From the NCBI GenBank assembly GCA_964460345.1, contig CAYWRO010000001.1, positions 1-64,000 on the forward strand: 64,000 bases of DNA, written 5' to 3'. Each line of letters begins with the position of its first letter. Position 1 is the stretch's first letter. Source of the stretch: CAYWRO01 sp964460345 (GTDB lineage: Bacteria; Planctomycetota; Phycisphaerae; Phycisphaerales; UBA1924). A program made the translations under genes and the position numbers. The notes under the pieces are model-generated. The model did not search any database and was not told where the DNA came from. It saw nothing but the letters and a program-made list of their open reading frames with translations. This document shows positions 17,868 to 27,288 of this stretch, piece after piece.

Positions 17868-20800
17868 CTACTCCTGCCGGTTTCGGCCGATGCTGTTTTC
17901 AGTTGAAGCCCGCGACTCCGGAGAGACCCCCGGAAACAGCGGCGCCACTGCCGGCGACTGCTCCGTCGCAGCCGCCACGACCTTCTGATGAAGCTGCCGC
18001 ACGCGCTCCGACAACTCGCGAGAATCCGCTTGCGACGTCTGCCGGAGCTCCTGCGAAGCGATGTCGAGGGCCAGCATCCACTGGTTCCTCGCTTCGCGTG
18101 TGCGGCCCGCCCGCCACAGCGCATCACCGTAGTGATCCCGCAGCGTCGAACTGTTCGCCCCCTCCGGCTTGGACACTGCATCGCCCAGCAGCGAGACCGC
18201 GCCTGCAACCCGCTCGCCGGTTGCTTCATCGACGGCGTCCTCCAGCATACCCTGGCGGTAACGCAGCCAGCCAAGCGAGTCGATGACGCTTGGCTCCGTG
18301 TCAAGCTGGCGATACGCGATCTGCAGCAGCCGCTCGGCCTCTTCAATCTGTTCGCCGCGCTCGACGAGCCCGTAGCCCAGGTTATTGCAGGTCCACGCGT
18401 GCTCCGGTTCGTACGTAAGCGCCAGCCGGTACAGCCACTCGGCCTCGGTCTGCCGATCGCGCTGCGAAAACAGTCCTGCAAGCTCATAGCACAACTGCGC
18501 GGCCAGTTCGGTCTCGCTGAACTCCTCGTGCGCGAGACCGATACTTTGTGCGAACTGCCGCAGCAGGCCGGCCGACTCCAGGCCCTTGATCGCCTCGCCG
18601 GTGGCTTGCGCATCCATCAGCGCCAGCGCCAACTGCACGTGCAGGACGTGAATCGGGCCGGTGGCCTCCGCGCGACGCTTGGCCGCACGAATCAACTCAA
18701 GCGCCCCCCGCATTTCATCCGGCAGGCCCGAGCGCATCGCCGCATACACCGCTGGCTGAACGCCTGATAGCAGCGTCAGACCCTGGTTCTCCAGCAGACG
18801 CGATCCTTCCGGCAGCGAGCCCAATGCGTCCACCGCTTCCTGGATCGCTCCCCTCCTGGCCAGCAGCGCTGCCCGGAATGCGACGTTGTCGAACGAAGCG
18901 GGTTCCACAGCAAGCCTGGCCAGCGCGGCCTCTTCGGCCTCCGCGTGCCGGTCCGTCTCACGCAGCACAATTTCCAGCGCGCGGGCCAGCCGTGCGGAAG
19001 GTTTGGCATCGAACGCTGCACGTAGCTGCCGCTCGGCCTCTTCCGCATCACCCGCTACAAGTCGCAGATGGGCCTCGGCCGCCACTTTCCACGACTCGTC
19101 CCAATGGTGCGCTCCACCCACCCAGGCCAGGGCGCTCTCAAGTTGGCTCGGATCCGACCTGACCAGCGCTTCAGCGATCTGCAACGCCAGGTCCCTTGCC
19201 TCCGGATCGCGCGGGAAGAGGCGCAGCAACTCCATCACCTGGGAGAACGCGTGGGCCGTTTGGCCGCCCATCAGCAGTTCACGAGAACGCAGCAGGTACA
19301 GCGAAGCACCATCCGGCGCAAGCATCTGCAGGCGAGCGCCCGTCTGGCGCCGCAACTCCGACGAGGCCTCGCCCATCGCGCGGTACGCCTCGACCAGCGC
19401 AGCATACGTCGGCTCCATGTACCGGTCCTGCTCCAGCGACCGGACCAGCACATCGCGCATCGCGTCCGCGCGCCCGGCTTGCGCCGCCATCCGCGTCATG
19501 CGCAGTGCCCGATGCGGCGACACGGCTTCGGCCGGAACTCGCATCACATCATCGACGGCCTCGTCGAAGCGTTGCAGGGCTGAAAGCAGGCTCCCCCGCG
19601 CGAAGGCCTGATCGGGTTCCGGTCCGGCCAGCAGCCGGAGGGCCTCCTGCACGCTCCCCCAATCGGCGCAGGCCGCGGCGACAAGCCCGTAAGTCTCGAT
19701 CGCCGCAGCATTGTTCACTTCATTCCGCAGGGGCGCTGCGACTTGTTGTGCCGCCTGCAGTTCGTCCGCTTCCTTCAGCCAGGCCGCCAGCAGGATTCGC
19801 GACCCCACCGATCTCACTCGCACGCGCGGGTCCGGAGCGCCAAACCGCTCGATGAGCGCCCCCGACAGCATCGCCGCAGCGCCCGGCTCCGCCGCGGCGA
19901 TCGGACCGCACCGCCGCAAGATCTCCGACGCGCGTCCGGGCAAGCGCGCCGACAAGTCAACCATCGCCTCCCAGTCCAGGGGCATGCGTTCCAGGTGCGC
20001 CGTCAGCAGTTCGACCGCCGCGCGATCATTCGTTGCGCTGGCCTCCAGCCGAACCAGCCTGGAGGCCAAGGTTGGCGTTAGTCCCTCGCCCACCTTCTCC
20101 CGTGCCGCCTCTGCTGCGGCACGGACCAACGCTGCATCGCCGCCGCTCCTGTTGACGGTGATGTAACGCATGAGCCGCACGTGGCGATCGCGCAGCCGCG
20201 TTGGATCCTCCGCTACGTCCTCAAGCACCACGAGCGTCGCGGCGACCGGATCGCCCATCCGCATTGCAGCCAGCACGCGTCGTTCGAGGAGCACCCATGC
20301 TTCGCTGGGCAGAATCGAGGCGGCTCGGGCGTACGCAGTGAGCGCCCCCTCGTGGTCGCCCAGTCGGATCGAAACGTCACCCACGACACGCCAGAGGATC
20401 GGGCGCGAGCGATACAGAGCCGTCATTTCCGACGAGAACCGCGTCCGCTCCGTCCACGTCTCCGGAAGGTCAAGCCCCGCCGCGATCGTCTCACGCGCGG
20501 CGTGTGGATGGCCAAGCGCCAGCAAGGCCTCGCCAAGCGAGACATTCGCCAGCGGCCTCAGCGCCGGATCGTTGCCCTGGTCAGGCAGGCTCAGCAGCGT
20601 CGCCAGATACTCTGCACTGCTCTGCTGATCGCTCTCTCGCTGCGCCTGCAACCCAAGCAGCAGCAGCATGCCCGGAGCCCTGCTTCCGGCGTCAAAGGCA
20701 TTGCGAAACGCCGTCAGCGCGGCCAGCCGGTCTCCTGAAGCCAGACGGGCCTCGCCCAGGGCCGTCAGGACGTCCGCCGAGACCGGGTCCAACTCCACCG

Positions 20801-21179
20801 CGCGCTCAAGCTCGCGCACGGCCGCCGCGGCGTTGCCGCGCACCAGGGCGGACCGCCCGGCGACGTACCGGCGAACGGCCTCGACCGGAGCCGTCGCTTC
20901 ATTGATGACCGGCCGCGCAAAGTGCTCGATCGCGTCCGCGCGTGTTGCGAGGGCGGAGTCCGCCATCGTGAGCGGCGGTAAGGTCGCGCCCGCCGGAGGC
21001 GGGGCTTCTCTTGCCGCTCGGTCGGGCCGGAACGAACGGTGATGCGCCGTGTTGAGTTCTGCCTGCCAGCGGGCCGCGTCGCCGACAGTGGCGTTCCGAC
21101 TCGACCCGTCCGAAGTGCACCCGCCCAGGCCTGCAACGGCCAGCAGGATCAGCAGCTTCAGCGAAGTCGACTCAGGCAC
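17868..21179 (-). CDS. Very large TPR lipoprotein
   Basis: An 1103-residue predicted lipoprotein. The signal LKLLILLAVAGLGGC lies at the N-terminus, and tetratricopeptide-type helix pairs run through most of the length (for example AAAVRELERAVELDPVSADVLTALGEARLASGDR near 120-150 and WLYRLALTYEPEHAWTCNNLGYGLVERG near 955). I chose the GTG at 21179 because GGAGG lies upstream and it overlaps the stop of the HhH gene by 8 bases. It probably scaffolds protein complexes on the periplasmic face of a membrane. Its place among cytoplasmic translation factors is unexplained. Confidence 0.88.
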   Translation of the reverse strand: MPESTSLKLLILLAVAGLGGCTSDGSSRNATVGDAARWQAELNTAHHRSFRPDRAAREAPPPAGATLPPLTMADSALATRADAIEHFARPVINEATAPVEAVRRYVAGRSALVRGNAAAAVRELERAVELDPVSADVLTALGEARLASGDRLAALTAFRNAFDAGSRAPGMLLLLGLQAQRESDQQSSAEYLATLLSLPDQGNDPALRPLANVSLGEALLALGHPHAARETIAAGLDLPETWTERTRFSSEMTALYRSRPILWRVVGDVSIRLGDHEGALTAYARAASILPSEAWVLLERRVLAAMRMGDPVAATLVVLEDVAEDPTRLRDRHVRLMRYITVNRSGGDAALVRAAAEAAREKVGEGLTPTLASRLVRLEASATNDRAAVELLTAHLERMPLDWEAMVDLSARLPGRASEILRRCGPIAAAEPGAAAMLSGALIERFGAPDPRVRVRSVGSRILLAAWLKEADELQAAQQVAAPLRNEVNNAAAIETYGLVAAACADWGSVQEALRLLAGPEPDQAFARGSLLSALQRFDEAVDDVMRVPAEAVSPHRALRMTRMAAQAGRADAMRDVLVRSLEQDRYMEPTYAALVEAYRAMGEASSELRRQTGARLQMLAPDGASLYLLRSRELLMGGQTAHAFSQVMELLRLFPRDPEARDLALQIAEALVRSDPSQLESALAWVGGAHHWDESWKVAAEAHLRLVAGDAEEAERQLRAAFDAKPSARLARALEIVLRETDRHAEAEEAALARLAVEPASFDNVAFRAALLARRGAIQEAVDALGSLPEGSRLLENQGLTLLSGVQPAVYAAMRSGLPDEMRGALELIRAAKRRAEATGPIHVLHVQLALALMDAQATGEAIKGLESAGLLRQFAQSIGLAHEEFSETELAAQLCYELAGLFSQRDRQTEAEWLYRLALTYEPEHAWTCNNLGYGLVERGEQIEEAERLLQIAYRQLDTEPSVIDSLGWLRYRQGMLEDAVDEATGERVAGAVSLLGDAVSKPEGANSSTLRDHYGDALWRAGRTREARNQWMLALDIASQELRQTSQADSRELSERVRQLHQKVVAAATEQSPAVAPLFPGVSPESRASTENSIGRNRQE

Positions 21180-21855
21180 GCTCGCCCTCCGCCTCTGTTT
21201 GCGGGGCAACGGCGTTTCGGTCGGCGCCGCTGTCCACCCAGGCTTGCAGGCGCAGATACGCCTCGCGGAGCGAACCCGCGCGGATTCGCCGTTCCAGGAC
21301 CAGCGCCCCCTCAACGGTCTGGTTGGGCGACTTGATCAATCCTGCCGTCGTCAAAGCCCGACCAATGCGGCTGTCGACCGGCGCGGCGTGCGCTCCAAGA
21401 GAAAGCAGCAGCACCCGCGCTGCGACGTACGGCGGCATGCCAGCGATGCTCTCCAGGTACGCGCGCGCATCGCGCTTGGACATCTCATTGAGGCCCGCCA
21501 ACGTCAGGTTGTGTTCCCGTCTGTAGACTTCATTCAGCGCAACGCGCAGCCGCTCGGCGCGTTCCGCCGCCATCGCGTATCGCTCGCCAATGATCGCGAC
21601 GATCTCGTCCGGAAGGCACACGCGGAGTTCATTAAGATCCACGACCGAGTTCGTAATCCGCCGAATTGCCCCTGCCGCCCGGCTGGATGTCGTCTCCCAT
21701 GTGAGAAACGCCATCAGCAGTTCGCCGAGGACAGGCTCAACAAGCGTGGGCGGCGCCGTGGGCAAGGCGGACGCCAGGCTCTCCACCGACCCCCCGTTCC
21801 GCTCCAGACACTCCAGCAGCGCTTCAACCTGCGCCGCCTCGTCAGGCCCGCTCAC
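21172..21855 (-). CDS. Degenerate endonuclease-III-like HhH protein
   Basis: A 227-residue helical protein with an HhH-GPD-like segment at 138-166 (IAGMPPYVAARVLL, then HAAPVDSRIGRAL). The Asp of the glycosylase VDTH motif is kept (Asp161), but a Tyr occupies the place of the catalytic Lys, and there are no iron-sulfur cysteines at the C-terminus. It may bind DNA or RNA without lyase activity. It overlaps the rbfA stop by 4 bases (ATGA) and the next gene by 8, so it is firmly part of the operon. Confidence 0.75.
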   Translation of the reverse strand: MSGPDEAAQVEALLECLERNGGSVESLASALPTAPPTLVEPVLGELLMAFLTWETTSSRAAGAIRRITNSVVDLNELRVCLPDEIVAIIGERYAMAAERAERLRVALNEVYRREHNLTLAGLNEMSKRDARAYLESIAGMPPYVAARVLLLSLGAHAAPVDSRIGRALTTAGLIKSPNQTVEGALVLERRIRAGSLREAYLRLQAWVDSGADRNAVAPQTEAEGERA

Positions 21856-22247
21856 GACTCGTCGCCCTCCTTTTCCCCCTCGCGATCGAGTGCGGGCTCA
21901 TCATCGCGCTCGGCCCGCACCTGCCCGAGCGCCTCATACACCTGCGCTTGCGTCTGCACCGCCTGATCGACCTTGAACAAGAGCTTCGGCATCTGCTTGA
22001 GCGCCACCAGATCGCCTATCCGTCGCCGGATGTGCGCTCCGGCCGCGATCAGCCCGTGCAGCGTCAACTCCTGCTTGTCCTTCGGCAGCACCGAGACGTA
22101 CACCGTGGCCGACTTGAGATCTTCCGACACGACCACCCGCGTCACCGTGATCAGACCGCGGATGCGCGGGTCCTGCAGCCCCCGCGTCAGAACCTGCTGA
22201 GCAGCTCGCTGCAGCGTTGAAGCGACCTGGTCGGTGCGGCGACTCAT
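21852..22247 (-). CDS. rbfA: Ribosome-binding factor A
   Basis: RbfA binds the 30S subunit and helps mature the 5' end of 16S rRNA. The 131-residue protein shows the KH-fold pattern: VASTLQRAAQQVLTRGLQDPRI, then ITVTRVVVSEDLKSATVYVSV and AHIRRRIGDLVALKQMPKLLFKVD. ATGA overlaps join it to the DUF503 gene upstream and the HhH gene downstream. The infB-ylxP-rbfA order is common in bacteria. Confidence 0.95.
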   Translation of the reverse strand: MSRRTDQVASTLQRAAQQVLTRGLQDPRIRGLITVTRVVVSEDLKSATVYVSVLPKDKQELTLHGLIAAGAHIRRRIGDLVALKQMPKLLFKVDQAVQTQAQVYEALGQVRAERDDEPALDREGEKEGDES

Positions 22248-22606
22248 TCAACCTCTCCCGCGGCCTCGCGCCGTTCCGCTTCGGTCCACAACGCCTCGTC
22301 GGCAGGCTCTTCGACCGTCGCGTCGGAGAGCACCTGGCGCGACAGTTCCCCCAGCCGACCATCGCGAAGCGAGTGCAGATCCTCGGTCACGCGGTTCAGA
22401 ACGGCCCCGAGGTGCGCACCGTCGCGCGACACCGTTACCAGGGCGAGGTCCGCGATGTTCCACTTGTCGAGCGAGCCGACCTCCGCCACGGAAACGTTGT
22501 ACTTGCGCCGCAGGCGGTCCTTGAGCGAACGGATCACCCGTCGCTTGTCTTTCAGCGACCGACTGTCGTCCACCAGGACCTCAAACTGCAGAACGCCGAT
22601 CTGCAA
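22244..22606 (-). CDS. ylxP: DUF503 family protein (YlxP-like)
   Basis: A 120-residue protein matching DUF503: MQIGVLQFEVLVDDSRSLKDKR, then VIRSLKDRLRRKYNVSVAEVG and WNIADLALVTVS. YlxP-type proteins lie next to rbfA in many genomes and are thought to take part in ribosome assembly, but their action is not settled. It starts 16 bases after infB and overlaps rbfA by 4 bases. Confidence 0.88.
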   Translation of the reverse strand: MQIGVLQFEVLVDDSRSLKDKRRVIRSLKDRLRRKYNVSVAEVGSLDKWNIADLALVTVSRDGAHLGAVLNRVTEDLHSLRDGRLGELSRQVLSDATVEEPADEALWTEAERREAAGEVE

Positions 22607-22622
22607 CGCCTTGCTGCTCCGC

Positions 22623-25490
22623 TTACTTCGTAGAAGTCGAAGCGCCCAACGTACGCTTCACCTCGATCCGCTTGTAGCACTCCAGCACGTCGCCTTCCTT
22701 GATGTCGTCGTATCCGGCGATCTTCATGCCGCACTCGGTGTTGGCCCGAACCTCCTTCACGTCGTCCTTCACGCGCTTGAGCTGCTCGAGCACGCGATCG
22801 TTCTCGATCACGACGCCGCCGCGCGTCACGCGGATGAACGCATCGCGCTGCACAACGCCATCCGTGACGTAGCAGCCCGCCACCGCGCCGACGCGCGAGA
22901 TGCGGAACACGGCCCGGACCTCGGCATGACCGATGACCTCTTCGCGCAGCTCCGGCTCCAGCAGGCCTTCGGCCGCCTTGCGGATGTCGTCGGTGATGTG
23001 ATAGAGCACCTGGTACGTGCGGATCTCGACGTTCTTGTCTTCGGCCACCCGGCGCGTCGCGCCGGAGGCGAGAACGTTGAAGCCGATGATGATCGCGCCC
23101 GACGCCTGCGCCAGCAGCACATCGGATTCCGTGATACCGCCAACCGCCGCGTGCAGCACGCGCACCTTGACGTCCTCGGTCGTGATCTTCTCGATCTCGT
23201 TCTTCAGAACGTCCACCGAGCCCTGCACGTCCGCCTTCACGACGACGCGGATCTCCTTCGTCTCGCTTTCGGCCATCTGGCTGAAGAGCGTGTCCAGCGT
23301 CATCTTCGGCTGGGCAAGCTGCGTCTGGCGGTCGCGCTCGCGGCGCTGCTCGGCCGCCGCCTGCGCCTTGCGCAGCGAGTCGACGATGTAGAACTTGTCC
23401 CCGGCGTCCGGCAGTTCGTCAAAGCCCGAGATCTGCACCGGATGGGCCGGCCCGACCTCGCGCAAACGCTGCCCACGATCATCAATGATGTCGCGCACGC
23501 GCCCGAAGCCGCGCCCGACAACGATGAAGTCTCCGATGCGCAACTGGCCATCCTGCACCAGCACGTTGGCCACGGCGCCGCGCCCTTCTTCCATGCGCGC
23601 CTCGATCACCGTGCCGCGGGCCGGGCCGCCGAAGTCGGCCTTCAGTTCCAGAAGCTGGCCCTGGAGGTCGAGCGTTTCCAGCAGCGCGTCGACGCCCTCG
23701 CCCGTGACTGCACTGGTCTTGACGACTTCGATGTCGCCGCCCCAGGGCACCGGGTTCAGGCCGTGCTCCGCAAGCTGGCCGTAGATCTCGTTGATCTTCG
23801 CGTCCGTCGCCTCCGGCTTGTCGCACTTGTTCAGGGCGACCACGATCGGCACCTCCGCCGCCTTGGCGTGCGAAATCGACTCGACCGTCTGCGGCATCAC
23901 GCCGTCGTCGGCCGCGATCACCAGCACCACGATGTCCGTCATCGTCGCGCCGCGCGAACGCATTTCGGTAAAGGCCTGGTGCCCCGGCGTGTCCAGGAAG
24001 ACGACGTGCTTCGTCTCCCCGCCGACTTCCACCGGCACGCGGAACGCGCTCGTCGCCTGCGTGATCCCGCCGGCTTCGCCCGCGGCGACCTCCGTCTTGC
24101 GGATGTAGTCCAGCAGTGACGTCTTGCCGTGGTCCACGTGACCGAGGATTGTGACCACCGGGCTGCGGGCGCGCTCGTCCACGACCTCGCGGTCTTCGAA
24201 GTCGGAAGACACACGCTCTTCAGCAGTCTTCTGGCTCGTGACCTCCAACTCAATGTTGTAATCGATCATGATTTCCTGCGCCATCTCCGACTCGATCACG
24301 GAGTTGGGCGTTGCCTGTACGCCTTGCAGGAAGAGTTTCTTGACGATCTCCGGCACCTTGACGCCCGTCGCCGCCGACAGATCCTTGATCGTAAAGGGCG
24401 CCGCAATCCTCACCGCGCCGCCGCTCTGGGCGGGCGTCGGCGCACGCTCCATACCGGTCGACTGCCGGGCCTTCTGCTGCCGGCGGCGCTGCTTGAGGTA
24501 GCCCGGTGCGCGCTGCAACCGCGCCTCACGCTCCAGCAGATCCTGCTCGCGGAAAATGCCCGTCCCGAGCCCCTCTCCGCGATCCGGCGTTCCGCCGCCA
24601 CGCCGGCCACGGCCGCCGTCGCCGGCCGGGCCTCCGCGGCGAGCAGATCGGCGCGGGCTGCGGCCACGATCCTGATCGTCCGCCGGGCCGAACGGCACCG
24701 CCCCGGCGCCGGCCCCGCCTCCGCCGACGGGACCACGACCACCGCCTTCACGCCGCGGCCGCGGCTGCGGCAGCGGTTCCGGCGCCTCGATCCGAACAAC
24801 CTTCGGTCCAGACAGCTTCACCGGCGTCTTGGTTTCCAGACGCGGACCCGCCGGCGTAACCACCTTCGGGCGCTCCGGCACGTTCTGCGGTGCAGGGGCG
24901 ATCCGCTCCGGCCGTACTCGCGGCGGCTCGGGACGCGACGGCGCGGCCGTGCTCGCCCGGCCGTTGCCCCCATCATCCTGATCCGTATCTGCAGATGGCG
25001 CTCGCGCGGCCGGCCGAAGCTCACCCTCGGACGGCGCAGGCTCCGTCTCGACATGAGGTTCCTGCTTGGGCGCTTCCACGGGTGTTGGCTGCGGTTCCGG
25101 CTCGGATTCCGGCTCCGGCTCGGGCGCCGCGGCAGGCGCTGCTCGAGCCCGCGGGGCTGCCGGCGGCTCCTGCACCGCCGTGGCGACGCCGGAGTCCTCT
25201 TCAACAGACTCCGTGCGCCTGGCCTTCGCCTTGGCGCGTGCACGCTTGGGCGCGGCCTTCACCTGCTCGAGATCAACGTGCGCCGACGTCTCCACCGCCG
25301 TGCCGGAGGAGGCCTCACCGTCAGCTCCAGCGCTGAACCACTCGCGGATGCTCGCCGCCAGTCCGGGAGAAATCGTGGACATGTGGTTCTTCACACTGTC
25401 CTGGGGAATTCCCTCAGCCCAGCACTTCTCCACGATCGCCTTGGACTTGACGCCAAGCTCTTTTGCAAGTTCGAACACTCGTGTAGACAA
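22623..25490 (-). CDS. infB: Translation initiation factor IF-2
   Basis: IF-2 is the GTPase that brings initiator tRNA to the 30S subunit. The 955-residue protein has the N-terminal IF2_N motif (TRVFELAKELGVKSKAIVEKC) and a long Pro/Ala/Arg/Gly-rich disordered region to about residue 360. A second IF2_N-type segment (FTIKDLSAATGVKVPEIVKKL) follows, then the G domain with GHVDHGKTS near 448, DTPGHQA and NKCD, and C-terminal barrel domains. The first codon is TTG at 25490, with GGAG six bases upstream; no ATG is near, and the IF2_N motif begins at residue 3, so TTG is well supported. It lies 38 bases after nusA. Confidence 0.97.
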   Translation of the reverse strand: MSTRVFELAKELGVKSKAIVEKCWAEGIPQDSVKNHMSTISPGLAASIREWFSAGADGEASSGTAVETSAHVDLEQVKAAPKRARAKAKARRTESVEEDSGVATAVQEPPAAPRARAAPAAAPEPEPESEPEPQPTPVEAPKQEPHVETEPAPSEGELRPAARAPSADTDQDDGGNGRASTAAPSRPEPPRVRPERIAPAPQNVPERPKVVTPAGPRLETKTPVKLSGPKVVRIEAPEPLPQPRPRREGGGRGPVGGGGAGAGAVPFGPADDQDRGRSPRRSARRGGPAGDGGRGRRGGGTPDRGEGLGTGIFREQDLLEREARLQRAPGYLKQRRRQQKARQSTGMERAPTPAQSGGAVRIAAPFTIKDLSAATGVKVPEIVKKLFLQGVQATPNSVIESEMAQEIMIDYNIELEVTSQKTAEERVSSDFEDREVVDERARSPVVTILGHVDHGKTSLLDYIRKTEVAAGEAGGITQATSAFRVPVEVGGETKHVVFLDTPGHQAFTEMRSRGATMTDIVVLVIAADDGVMPQTVESISHAKAAEVPIVVALNKCDKPEATDAKINEIYGQLAEHGLNPVPWGGDIEVVKTSAVTGEGVDALLETLDLQGQLLELKADFGGPARGTVIEARMEEGRGAVANVLVQDGQLRIGDFIVVGRGFGRVRDIIDDRGQRLREVGPAHPVQISGFDELPDAGDKFYIVDSLRKAQAAAEQRRERDRQTQLAQPKMTLDTLFSQMAESETKEIRVVVKADVQGSVDVLKNEIEKITTEDVKVRVLHAAVGGITESDVLLAQASGAIIIGFNVLASGATRRVAEDKNVEIRTYQVLYHITDDIRKAAEGLLEPELREEVIGHAEVRAVFRISRVGAVAGCYVTDGVVQRDAFIRVTRGGVVIENDRVLEQLKRVKDDVKEVRANTECGMKIAGYDDIKEGDVLECYKRIEVKRTLGASTSTK

Positions 25491-25528
25491 GAGTCACTCC
25501 AACCGGGCGCCCGCCGCGGGCGCAGTTC

Positions 25529-26899
25529 TCATTCCGCCTTCTGCTCTGATTCGCCTTCGTCCGCCTGCGCATCGCCGCCATCCTGCTCCGGGGCAGGCAT
25601 GGACGCCGCTCCAAGAATGGCCGCCGCGGCCAGATCTGCATCCGCGTCCGGCACCTCGCCGGACTCCAGCAGCTTCCGCGCCGCCTCTTCCTCTTCGCGG
25701 CGGCGACGCTCCGCTTCTTCCTTCTCGCGAGCCTGCTCCTCGGCGACCACCTTGGCCCGGGCCGCCGCGGCGTCCACGATCTGCTGCGCCGTGGCAGCCT
25801 CGAGTTCAAGCTCCGTCGCAAGCACCTCGGCCCCGACCTCCTCGATGTCGAAGACGCTCACCATGCCCAGCGCCGCCAGGCGATCGACCATCTGCTCATC
25901 GACGCCTTCCACGCTCAGTAGCGTCTGGGACATGATCTCCAGACCCTTGTTGAACTCGTCCGGCGTCAGGATGTCCACGTCCCAGCCCGTCAGCCGCGCA
26001 GCCAGGCGCACGTTCTGGCCGCGCTTGCCGATCGCCAGGGAGAGCTGGTCGTCACGCACCACGACGGTCGCACGCCCAAGCTCGAAGCACAAGCTGATCT
26101 CCGCTACTTCTGCCGGCTTCAGCGCGTTCTGAATCAGGATCTGGGAGGACTCGTTCCAGCGGACAATGTCGATCTTCTCGCCGTTAAGCTCATCGACGAT
26201 GTTCTTGATGCGGGACCCGCGGATGCCAACGCACGCGCCGACCGCGTCCACCTTCGAGTCGATCGAGGACACGGCGACTTTCGTCCGGTACCCCGCCTCG
26301 CGCGCCATCGCCTTGATCTCAATGATGCGCTCGGCGACCTCCGGGACTTCAACCTCGAAGAGGCGCTTGATGAAGTCCGGATGCGAGCGCGACAGCACGA
26401 TCTTCACCTGGCTGCCCGCATCGCGAACGTCCAGAATCATGCACCGCACCCGGTCACCAGGCTGAAACTGTTCGCCCGGGATCTGCTCGCTCCGCGGCAT
26501 AAACGCCTCGGCCCGGTCGATTGTCACGACCATTGCCCCGCCCTCGTAGCGCTGCACGGTGCCGGTGACGATCTCCCCGATCCGCTTTGAGAACTCGTCG
26601 TACACGCTCGCCCGCTCATCATCGCGGAAGCGCTGAATCATCACCTGCTTGAAGGTCTGCGCCGCGATGCGCCCGAGGTCCGCCGGCGCGATCTCCAGCG
26701 GCTCGCCATGCCGGTAAAGCTTCATTTCCCCGGTGATCGGATCAAGCGTGCACGCGAACTCTTCCGTGTCCAGCGTGCTGTAGAACTTGCGCGCCGCCGA
26801 CACCATCGCCTGCTCAAGATCGCGCACAAGCAACTGCTTGTCGACCTTCCGGTCACGCGCGATCGAGTCCAGAATCCGCATCATTTCCTGTGTGTTCAT
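25529..26899 (-). CDS. nusA: Transcription factor NusA
   Basis: NusA binds RNA polymerase and modulates pausing, termination and antitermination. The 456-residue protein has the N-terminal domain (MMRILDSIARDRKVDKQLL), an S1 domain (IGEIVTGTVQRYEGGAMVV), two KH domains (VGACVGIRGSRIKNIVDEL and LAIGKRGQNVRLAARLTGW), then a helix-hairpin-helix segment (VEGVDEQMVDRLAALG) and a Lys/Glu/Ala-rich tail. I chose the ATG at 26899; the longer frame upstream runs through the leader terminator and lacks family similarity. rimP, the usual upstream partner, is absent. Confidence 0.96.
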   Translation of the reverse strand: MNTQEMMRILDSIARDRKVDKQLLVRDLEQAMVSAARKFYSTLDTEEFACTLDPITGEMKLYRHGEPLEIAPADLGRIAAQTFKQVMIQRFRDDERASVYDEFSKRIGEIVTGTVQRYEGGAMVVTIDRAEAFMPRSEQIPGEQFQPGDRVRCMILDVRDAGSQVKIVLSRSHPDFIKRLFEVEVPEVAERIIEIKAMAREAGYRTKVAVSSIDSKVDAVGACVGIRGSRIKNIVDELNGEKIDIVRWNESSQILIQNALKPAEVAEISLCFELGRATVVVRDDQLSLAIGKRGQNVRLAARLTGWDVDILTPDEFNKGLEIMSQTLLSVEGVDEQMVDRLAALGMVSVFDIEEVGAEVLATELELEAATAQQIVDAAAARAKVVAEEQAREKEEAERRRREEEEAARKLLESGEVPDADADLAAAAILGAASMPAPEQDGGDAQADEGESEQKAE

Positions 26900-27281
26900 C
26901 CCTGCTGTGCTCCGAGTTGTCCTGCTTGCCGGATTGTGAATCTCTCTGCCCCCGCCGTCCAAGAAACTGTCACCGTCCCAACCCCCAACCGCAAAAACCA
27001 AAAACCACGACCGTGCCGGGCACGCTCGTGGTCTGCGAACTCCCACCGGCTCAAACCGGAGGGAAACCGGGATCGAACCCCGCTCAGGTCATCGTCCGGC
27101 TCCTTGCCAGAACGACCCGGCGACGGTCCCGCCGAATCCGCGCCCCACCTTGGGCACGGATCCCGCGAAGCGCAGGCCCGGCAGCGCACAGCGCCACCGC
27201 TCGTTGCCTCGCATCACCCGACATGGTCGCAAACCACTCTCATGGCGCGTAGTTCCTGGGTCACGTCAATACTCCCGACGT
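26900..27281 (-). promoter_or_regulatory. Long nusA leader, no gene recognised
   Basis: About 380 bases of predicted untranslated leader between the promoter at 27289-27317 and nusA. It contains a strong intrinsic terminator at 26993-27031, about 100 bases before the nusA start, and several G/C-rich paired segments. A T-arm-like GGGTTCGATCCC near 27070 is not part of a full tRNA. An open frame at 26896-27189 has no family features. This could be a regulatory leader or a separate stable RNA of about 250 bases. Confidence 0.5.
26993..27031 (-). terminator. Intrinsic terminator in the nusA leader (possible attenuator)
   Basis: The stem is two perfect 6-base segments separated by one mismatch (27005-27031 as a whole). 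On the minus strand it is followed by TTTTT-GG-TTTTT. The interrupted U tract is like that of terminators that need NusA for full efficiency. Its position between promoter and nusA suggests feedback control by NusA; the function is inference. Confidence 0.8.
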
Positions 27282-27288
27282 CACCATT

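Noticed and set aside
22455..26132. Two long plus-strand open frames (554 and 667 residues) opposite infB and nusA.
   Set aside because: They are composition-driven shadows of GC-rich genes: rich in Arg, His and Leu, with no family motif, no ribosome site and exact overlap with well-conserved genes on the other strand.
27061..27085. A tRNA T-arm-like sequence (GGGTTCGATCCC on the minus strand).
   Set aside because: The acceptor and anticodon arms at the right distances are missing and no CCA end follows.
26896..27189. A 97-residue minus-strand open frame in the nusA leader.
   Set aside because: It runs through the terminator hairpin, has no recognised motif and no clear ribosome site. rimP was looked for there and not found.
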